The notes below the pieces were generated by a model. That model was not told where the DNA came from. It did no database searches and was given only the letters and a program-made list of their open reading frames with translations. Positions 56,253 to 64,000 of a DNA stretch of 64,000 nt are shown one piece after another; position 1 is the first letter of the stretch; the number at the start of each line of letters is the position of its first letter. Position numbers and translations under genes: made by a program. The stretch lies in assembly GCF_001540865.1 (NCBI RefSeq), contig NC_033629.1, positions 10,289,873 to 10,353,872 on the forward strand, written 5' to 3'. The stretch is from Ananas comosus. Its lineage: Eukaryota > Streptophyta > Magnoliopsida > Poales > Bromeliaceae.

Positions 56253-58560
56253 TGTCACCGCCCCGGATGACTCGTTCCCGGGCACGCCGACAAATCCGCC
56301 GTATACAAAGAAATTTCCCCTGTATACGAAGCGTCAAAGTACCTGTAGAAATACAATGCTACAAACAGTAGCATAGAGCTGCTCAAAAAAATAAGCTAAA
56401 TATCTGAGTTTCATATACATAGTTAGAATCCAAAATACAAAGCTACTCGCACTGGCAGTTAAACAACGATGTACATAAACTCCAAAACAAACTACCTGCA
56501 GTAGGGAAAGCCTCTAGCTCTGACTGTCGGGTAGAGCTCTAGCTCGCAACGCCCTTGCCTCGATCCCTGATCGGCAGAAGGTGCAAGCCGGCACTGGTGG
56601 CTCTGCCAAAACATAGTAACAACTGGGCGTGAGAACTACTGTAAAAACAAGTAGTCCTCAGGGGTACCGCCCAAAACGACATCGGTCACCCACTAAGTCT
56701 AACAGAAGGGACAAGGATAGAAGGAAAAGCAGGAAGTACACTCTTACCGCTATCATCCACTACACTATCATCTCTACACTAACCAACTGTAGGAAATGTC
56801 AAATCTGACCCAATCCAAATCAGGACTGTAAGCATACCCGTCCCCGGACTGTGAATACACCCGTCCCTGCCCTGTTGCGACTATCGGGCTCTATCCACAC
56901 TAACTGGTCCGTGGAGAGCAAGTCCAACTGGCATGAGCGACACCAACGCGAAAGCACAAAGCCTGACTCCGGAGTGGCACTCGGTGGGCGCTACCAACCG
57001 AGTATGCAGCGTTATCTCTTGTCGAGCTCAAAAGGCTCTGAAAAGCCACAGTCAGAGTAACGACTCAAACTGGTCTAAACCACAACAGGGTAATGTGCCC
57101 TCGGCACAATCTGACGCAAAAAAGGCGGGTCACCGTCAACTTGACGGACCCACTAGCGAAACAACCTGAACGATCCTGTAAAAATCCACTCGGCGCACCA
57201 GCACGAGCGTAATGTAATCTAAACTACCTGGAGTACTCGTCTCGAAGATACTGCCGACAGTACAATTTAATAACGGCTCCTAGAGCTAAATCAGGCAGTT
57301 TAAACAAGTGACACGGTCCAAATCGCAGGTTTTTCCTAATTCAATTTCAGTCCAACATGTATAACCTACTTAATTTATTATCACATGCTCCAAATTCAAT
57401 TTACAATACAATATAATCCATGAATTCGAGCTAGAATAGAGTATCCAAAGGTCGACGAAATTATACATGCCGACGAATATGAATTTTAGGAGTAAAAACC
57501 GATGTAACCCACCTCTCAAGCAACTCCTGGCAGCGAAGAAAGCGTTAAATCCGATCAAGCTAACCTTATCCAAATTCAGCAAACAAGGGTCCTGAAGCTT
57601 CGTCTCGAAGTCACGAATCCAATGGCCCAGGTTTCGCTGAATTCCAACGCTCCTACGCAGAGAACGGGCCAGAGTACGAAACGTCGACGCTCGAACCTGC
57701 GAAACAGCATCTCTGAAATCTGCTCGGCAAACAGCAGCCTAGTAAAACTAGGGTTCGACAGGGCAAACCTGCTCCAAAAATCGCGATCTTGGGCTCAGAA
57801 TCTTCGTCTTGAAGTCGTGAATCTAGCACGTTAAATTTCGTCGCGTTTCGACACTTCTACACAGAGAACTAGGTAAAACACGGCGGGTCGATGCTGGAAT
57901 CAGCAATCAGCACTTCAGAGTCTGCTCGGCAAACAGCAACTCAGTAAAAAGGGATTTTGACAGAACAAACCTTCTCCAAATCGGGCGAGTAAGGATCCTA
58001 TGGATTCGTCTCGAAGTCCCGGTTCCAACGAACCAAATCTCGTCGAAATCCGATGGTCCTACGTCGCATACGAGCTGAAATACTAATAGTCGACGACAAG
58101 ATCCTGCGAATCAGTACTTAAGCTCGAATTGAATGAAGCTTGAAGTAGAGAAGAAATCCATGGAGGAATGAGAGATTACCCACCTCAACCAGCGACTCCA
58201 ATTCCGGCACGGCGTCGAGAATGACGAAATCACACCTTCGCCCGGCCTCCTCACAATGCTACGACGACGAACGCACGCTCGAACGGCACCGCGGCGCAAC
58301 GTCGACGACAAAAACCTCCCGAGCTCGAGCTCTCCACCGTGCCCACGAGCTAACATAAAGAGAGAGAGGATAGCAACCTTAATTAGTAGCACCTGCCATC
58401 TTATCCTAATTAAGGCGGTGGGATAAGGTTGAAAGGTGACAATTATCCAAAAGCCCCTCACCTATTACGATATTCAACTTTAGTCCTCTACTTTGAAACT
58501 TGAGTTTTAAAGTCTGTTTTTTTACGTCTATTCTGCGCCAAACGTCTCGAGCTCAATCAA
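56253..58560 (-). mobile_element. Family B gypsy LTR, second copy, 3' truncated
   Basis: It starts TGTCACCGCCCCGG and follows the copy at 16033 through GGGCACGCCGACAAATCCGC, GTAGTCCTCAG, CCCACTAAGTCTA and GAGAGCAAGTCCAAC, into a GC-rich leader (CGACGACGAACGCACGCTCG) and TCTATTCTGCGCCAAACGTC. A region of about 500 bp (57580-58080) with repeated CTCGGCAAACAGCA blocks is expanded relative to the first copy. The terminal GGGGCATGACA is missing. Leader orientation is minus. Confidence 0.8.
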
Positions 58561-58625
58561 GCATAACTTATACTATAACCTTACTAATTTGCTAAGGTTT
58601 AGTATCTCACACTATAATAGTATAT

Positions 58626-58662
58626 ATCAATATATTAAATTATATATATATATATAATTAGG
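58626..58662. repeat. (TA)n microsatellite
   Basis: TATATATA run immediately left of a MITE. Confidence 0.85.
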
Positions 58663-58897
58663 CTGGAATACTATTAATAGTAAAACGCTCTTTTTACTAT
58701 CAAATTTTTAACCCTTGGATGAAAAATTGTAGGGTCGGAATGATATTAGTTGGTTAGAGTTGAGTGGTCCCCCTAGGGTTGAGTGGTTCCCACTGGGTTA
58801 TAGTATTTAATCCAATGGTTAGAAATAATGAAAAGAGTTGATCCAAAGGCTAAAAAACTGATAGCAACAATGGAATTTTGCTACTAATAGTAGCCCA
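58663..58897. mobile_element. MITE, about 235 bp, flanked by TA microsatellites
   Basis: AGGCTGGAATACTATTAATA at the left pairs with GCTACTAATAGTAGCCCAGT at the right. Interior motifs (AACCCTTGGATGAAAAATTG, GGTTAGAGTTGAGTGG) match 47849 and 49258. (TA)n lies on both sides (58630-58655 and 58908-58926). Confidence 0.75.
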
Positions 58898-58906
58898 GTC
58901 CAACTC

Positions 58907-58907
<1 letters not shown>

Positions 58908-58940
<33 letters not shown>

Positions 58941-58942
58941 GT
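58908..58942. repeat. (TA)n(TG)n microsatellite
   Basis: TATATATATATATATATA followed by TGTGTGTGTGTGTG. Confidence 0.9.
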
Positions 58943-59159
58943 GTTCGATGAACCAGTTTAGAGTTGATCAATAATTGTTTTTCTCTTTTCGAAGAAATGA
59001 CTTATTTCTATATATCTCTCTACTTCTGCTTCTTCTCTCTCAATAGGTCTTGAGCTTCCTCACCATTGCTCTCTTCTCAAACAGAAAGATTCAAGTTTTT
59101 GACTATACAGTGGAAAGCCTAAATGTAATATACTTTTGAGCTTTAAAGTACTTTTTAAA

Positions 59160-59522
59160 AGGCTAAATTACACTTTTGGTCTTCAAATTATGACACTATG
59201 ACTTATTGCAATTTGTACCTTAAACTTTCTAAATTGTTATATTCAAATCTTATACTCAATTGAATTAACTAAGTATTAATATATTTCTAATATAAAAGTA
59301 ATGTAGTAGCATCATATTGACGACGTGATAATAATTAATATATCACATTATTTTTATATTAATAATTTGTCAATATGTAGCCAAATAATTAATTAGGTTG
59401 AAACACTTGATTGCAACAATTTACACAGTTTAGGCCAGAAATGGCAACAAATTAAAATTAAAATTTAAAACTAAAGGGTCACACGTCTTATAGTTTGAGA
59501 ATCAAAAGTGCTCGCAATTTAT
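59160..59522. mobile_element. MITE-like element
   Basis: GCTAAATTACACTTTTGGTC with TTCAAATTATGAC at the left pairs with TAGTTTGAGAATCAAAAGTG CTCGCAATTTA at the right. The interior is AT-rich. Similar left-end text (GGCTAAATTGGATATTTGGT) occurs near 9985 in a neprosin intron. Confidence 0.55.
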
Positions 59523-61749
59523 ATCGTTTAAAGTGGTTATTTGACAAATAAATTCGTATTCACTTTTTTATTCTTTGAAGAAAATATCTTCCGAGTTATG
59601 GTGCATTACAAATCCAGCCAATAATGATTAAAAAAAAAATTTAAAAAAAAAGAAAGTTTATCTGCTGACTTTCCAACTGCTGAAAAATTTTGATTACAAA
59701 AATTAAAAAGAACAATAACATTATATGATGTTATAAAACTTCTGTGTTCAATTATATTAAGAATTACAAACAATAATTTAATGTAAAAAAAGAGTTTAGT
59801 ACATCTATAAATATTCTGTAGCATAAAATACTCTTTGCAAAAGCTGATCATGGCAAACAACAAAACCTGTGAATCCCACATGCAAAGTGTCATCTAAATC
59901 TATTAGAAAAAGAGGGTTTCTAAGTTCAATAAAATATTTGGGACTCAGATTGAGCAAAGTAGAGGGATTGGGACAATTCCTGGCTCTGTTTTTATATTCT
60001 ATGGACTAACACATATACTTAATTTTCCACTGAACTATACAGGCTCTGTATGTGTACTATGTTGTCTTCTTCTGTGTCATGCAATAAATTCTAGTGTCTA
60101 CACCAATGAGGAATCATTCTCTATACCAGGTCCACAATGAACCAACTCTTTAAAATTTCAATTTAGATGCTTTAAAGCAAAATTTTAAGCTATTGCATGT
60201 GATCTAAGTCAGCAAAATGGTCTCCACCTCAAAAATCATAATTTGTAAGAACAAATTTGTCATGAAATGAACAGAACAATCCCCCTTTCCACATTACAAA
60301 TGTTTGGGATTATCTGATAATAAGATATAAATGTTTAGTAGGACTTGTTCAATCCTTATCCAATTGAGTGGCTAGTCAATGTGGAGCAATTAAAAGCTGT
60401 TGAATCTACTGTTGCGCTTGCATTAAGTCAACGAAAACTCCATTTTACAATTGTGGGCCGCAACAATGAGTAAGATGCTGACTAAATAGGCCGTACACTA
60501 TTACAAATATTGATCATATTTAATAGTTTAGATTTAAATTCCGAGGGCTCCAAATTTGAAATAAATACGCCAGCTTTGACTGATGTGGCAGACCAGCTCA
60601 AGGCAATAATCTGTCCTACACTGCAGCCAGAGTCATCACGACAACAAATTTAGAATGCACCGATTATATTATTGACATGACATGTCTCAACCAATAAGAT
60701 TGTTTTTTTTAGGCTCACCGGTCCTATTATGATTAATAAAAAAATATTTTTGCTATATTTTTTTTAAAAAAAAATTATAATTAATTTGTTATTAATGACG
60801 TGGTGCAAGTGTGATACAGTAGGCTTTTTGGAGCCATCACATGAGTACGAAAAACTCCCGTGACAGATTGGTGTAGGGACACTTTTTAAAAGAAAAGGAG
60901 AGATATTAAATGATATGATTTGTATACACACCAACCACTATTGAATGAGAATATGACGAGGTAATGGACTTTGGATTTGGACCACTACTTGCAAACCCTA
61001 TTATAAAAAAGAAAAAAAAAAAAAACCATAAAACCCTTTGTCAGATTCCTTCTGTATTCAGCAGCTGTAAACGGTTTTGGTGCCAAGCTTCTTGAATATG
61101 TTTCTCTGATGGAGAAGATAGAAGCAGTTATTTCAAAAGGTTAATTTTATATAGGTTCATGCAAATATAGTAAATAATAAATATATCCCAATAAAGTTTA
61201 ATTTTTATATATTATTTCTATAAAAATTCTGATATTTTTAAATATATCTTTCTAGTTTGTTACCGTTAAAGAACCATTAAAAAATTATTTACATTTCCAA
61301 TTTTGCGATCACAAATATGATCTTTTAAAAATCATAACAGTATAATATAAGAAGGATAAAAATATCAAAAATTAATTAAAATAAAGTATTTAACCTACGG
61401 TTAACTATATTTTTTTAATAGATTCTAACGGAAGGGACATATTTGAAAATAACAGAATTTTTATAGAAACAACATATGAAAGTTATCTGTCTATCTTTTA
61501 CCTATTTTTTCGTGTGCCTATTATTTCAATCCAATCGTACAACACTCAACATCATCCTCTACACTCTAAAGATCTCGCACACCACGTCCGCTGACTTTCT
61601 TTGGAGCATCGGACACTTTGGCGTCGAGCCAATCACCGCTATGCCCTTCTAAAAATTTGAAAAAGTTAGTGTCGAGATTGCTTAGAATTTACTATACGAT
61701 AGATGTGATTTATATTATCACATGGGATAAAAGTTGACGTGGTCTATTA
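59523..61749. other. Intergenic sequence, no gene identified
   Basis: A 95-codon minus frame (59893-59606) has no recognised domain and is AT-driven. The stretch 59930-60650 is of mixed composition and could contain a decayed transcript, but I see no splice-bounded frame. The block near 60793 is shared (inverse) with 52898. Confidence 0.4.
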
Positions 61750-62735
61750 CGTCAAAATTAATAAAAATTTGGCTTAGTTTAGTATTGAGTCTCATCTGAC
61801 GCTATTAAATAAAGTAGAGTTCGAATAAAAGCATATAAGAGTACGCTTTTGCGTTTCTGGTGGGACCGTAAAAAATATATTGTAACCGACTTATTGCGAT
61901 ATGCGTAACGCAACATTACGTACGGAAACAAATAGAATATTTTCTCATTGTACTTTCTCACCGCACATACCGATTTCCCAGTGGAATGGGAATCATCATA
62001 CTTTCTCACCGCACATACCGATTTTCCAGTGGAATGGGAATTTCCCAATCACCTCTTTTTCCAATCCGGCCGGATTGGATGTTGATTTCCGACGGAATGG
62101 ATATTTATTCGGATTAAATTTATTATTTCAACTTTTTTAATTAAAATGCGAATTTAAATTTAGAAATTATATTTTAAATTTTAAATTTTAATTTCAACTT
62201 GAATTAAAAATAAAATTTAATCAAGTATTTCGAATTTAACTTACGAATTTGAATTTAAATTAAATTTTAGTTTATATAAAGTTTTATTCAAATTTTATTT
62301 AAAACTTAAATTAAATTTATGGATTCAAATTAAAATTTAAATTGTAATTTTAAGTTTGAATTTGAATAAATCGAAATTTAGTTTCTATTTTGAATTATCC
62401 ACTTAACTTTAAAGTTTAATTTTTTAAAAAAAATAGATTTAAAATTTTAACATTATTTCAAAATTTTGATGTAAATTTTTAATTTTTAATTTTTAATTTG
62501 AATTTAAATTAATATATTATAAAGATAAAATTAGTATGTTGATCTGATTATGTTTTTTATATTTACCTTAACCAAATACCGACAATGGGAATAATTTTAA
62601 CCAAATACCGACAATGGGAATAATTTATTCCGATTCCGATTCAGGTGATGAATCAAACAGAATTAGGTAATGAGTCATTCCAATTCCGATTCTAGCTTAT
62701 TTCGATTCCGATTCTCTCCGAACCAAATACGCCCA
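61750..62735. mobile_element. Degenerate MITE-like region with a 55-bp tandem duplication and AT tract
   Basis: CTTTCTCACCGCACATACCG then ATTTCCCAGTGGAATGGGAA occurs twice (61951 and 62006). 62140-62520 is an AAATTTAAATT low-complexity tract. Around 62600-62735, ACCAAATACCGACAATGGGA is duplicated and the stretch ends in CGAACCAAATACGCCC, a MITE-type end. Confidence 0.5.
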
Positions 62736-62867
62736 TAATGTAATCTCTCTGCAATACTAAAAAAAGCTTTGGAATCGTTGTGGCGTAATTACTACAATAA
62801 TATAAAAAGTTTAAAGACATAATTAGGCTCAACCATCTCAAGAAGCCCAAGTGTAGCACTATTACTC

Positions 62868-63032
62868 GGTTTTTTTTTGTTTTTTTTTTTTGAGAGATAG
62901 GTAGCACGCTATCCGTTTCATTTATTTCATTTAGAAATAAACTTAGCTGAAAATATGAATCAACTAGGATTCGAACTTGGGTCTCAGATACCAACCATCA
63001 AGCCTTTTGCCACTTGCTCTAGGGACGTTGGT
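62868..63032 (-). mobile_element. tRNA-derived SINE (Au-like) with 10-bp target duplications
   Basis: Minus strand: GTCCCTAGAGCAAGTGGCAA, B box AGTTCGAATCCTAG, body CTAAGTTTATTTCTAAATG, end GCTACCTATCTCTCAAAAA. Direct repeats ACTATTACTC flank it exactly (62858-62867 and 63033-63042). This is the best preserved of the four copies. Confidence 0.92.
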
Positions 63033-63145
63033 ACTATTACTCACTTGTTGAGAATGGTCTTTCGTGCTATAGACCACGTTGAGAAAGACCAAAAAATCAA
63101 AACCGTACCATTTGGGTTCCTCGAAAGGGAGGTGCTCTTGATGAT

Positions 63146-63579
63146 TAGGAATGTCAATACATAAAGATATCCAAATTTTTATCCGAATCTGCATCGGAGC
63201 ATATTTATTCTATACTAAACGGATATGATTTTAGATATAGATATCAAAAATAAAAATCCGATGAATATAAATTTTGACTGTATCCAACCCGAATCCGAAC
63301 CTGAATCCGAATTTATTTTACATTATATGATATGTATATAAAAATTAGATATTATATTTTAAAATTTTAGATTAATGTAATATATTTTAAAATATTAAAA
63401 AGAGAAATAATTATTTTGGTTCGGATTTTCGGGTTTGGATTTCAAAGTTTTGGTCGAATTCAGGTTTGGATATGGACTTTTAAAATCCGTCAAATTCTGA
63501 TTCAGATTTCAGATTTGGTGTCGGATTCAGGTTCGGGTTTTTAAAAATCCGCTCTGAATCCAATCCGTTGACATCCCTA
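63146..63579. mobile_element. hAT-like MITE (434 bp) with 8-bp target duplications
   Basis: Ends TAGGAATGTCAAT and GTTGACATCCCTA are inverted. Flanking octamers TTGATGAT (63138-63145) and CTGATGAT (63580-63587) match at 7 of 8. The interior is rich in ATCCGAATCC/GGATTCAGG motifs pairing left and right halves. Confidence 0.85.
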
Positions 63580-63587
63580 CTGATGAT

Positions 63588-63983
63588 AGTACGAACGACT
63601 GTCCGAAGTGCAATGACGGGCTTGGATAGGATTAGGATTGTGCGTGCCGACGGCCTTCAATGGCAGCTTTTTTTCTACTTGAAAATTGCATAAACTTTCA
63701 GATGTCAAAACTTTGATAAACAAAAATTACGAAACTTTTTTTCTTTTATTACGGAGGAAAACTGAAATAAGTATTTGAGCTTCAAATGCGTACTTCTAAG
63801 TCGAAAATTTTGCTTCTGTGGCAACGAGAACGAATTAATGTCAAGTAGGTAGCAAAAGAGTTAGAAAGTTCCAGCCCGGCCCAAGGCACTTGTATATTCT
63901 ACACAGAGTTGGATCAGTCTCATATGCCTCCACAGCTAAAGGCACGTTCCGACGGTTCGGTTGTCCAAAAGTAGCTAAAACGA
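63588..63983. other. Intergenic sequence
   Basis: No gene or repeat recognised. Confidence 0.4.
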
Positions 63984-64000
63984 ATATATATATATATATA
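63984..64000. repeat. (TA)n microsatellite at the window edge
   Basis: ATATATATATATATATA runs off the end of the window. Confidence 0.9.

Noticed and set aside
59606..59893. 95-codon minus-strand frame
   Set aside because: Phe/Leu/Ile-rich product of AT-rich DNA, no domain, no splice or promoter support.

Overview
The window is nuclear DNA of a flowering plant. A monocot is likely: exon 1 of the sterol methyl-oxidase gene is extremely GC-rich while its later exons are not (the 5'-to-3' GC gradient of many monocot genes), the introns are AT-rich, and the surroundings are dominated by chromovirus-type Ty3/gypsy LTR retrotransposons, MITEs, tRNA-derived SINEs, TRIMs and a Helitron. A commelinid monocot is plausible, but I cannot name the species from sequence alone. 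One assembly gap (Ns at 1476-1575) and three single Ns are present.

Three protein-coding genes are well supported, all on the minus strand. (1) A neprosin-domain (DUF239) protein gene, 13663 to 7813: the C-terminal five exons are rebuilt with canonical splice sites and an uninterrupted frame, and a separate signal-peptide exon lies upstream, but the propeptide exon between them was not found. (2) A 58-residue single-pass membrane protein of unknown function, 35552 to 35376, with a TATA box upstream. (3) A C-4 methylsterol monooxygenase of the SMO1 type, 41733 to 37926, five exons, 302 residues, with all three histidine boxes. A possible exon and a short spliced-looking ORF (32.5-34 kb, minus) lie near a CACTA-type transposon end and are weakly supported.

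Region by region: 1-7.6 kb is a decayed chromovirus with about 4-kb LTRs (family A). 7.8-13.7 kb is the neprosin gene, with two TRIM elements in its introns. 13.9-22.9 kb holds LTR-derived sequence, a 1.9-kb LTR (family B), and a dead chromovirus pol split by a 4.44-kb family A solo LTR with matching CTAAT duplications. 23.0-29.1 kb holds five consecutive unrelated tandem arrays leading into an inverted family A LTR, which is itself interrupted by a Copia-type solo LTR with CGTTC duplications. 29.1-31.2 kb is a probable non-autonomous Helitron. 31.9-35.6 kb has a CACTA end and the 58-residue gene. 37.0-41.9 kb is the sterol methyl-oxidase locus. 42-64 kb is AT-rich intergenic DNA packed with foldback MITEs, SINE copies, an 86-bp coding-like tandem array, a 2.2-kb terminal-inverted-repeat element carrying GC-rich cargo, and a second family B LTR.

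The three genes do not form a functional unit. The methyl-oxidase acts in sterol synthesis in the ER, the neprosin protein is probably secreted, and the small protein is unassigned. Most of the structure worth attention is in the nested transposon history and the tandem arrays.
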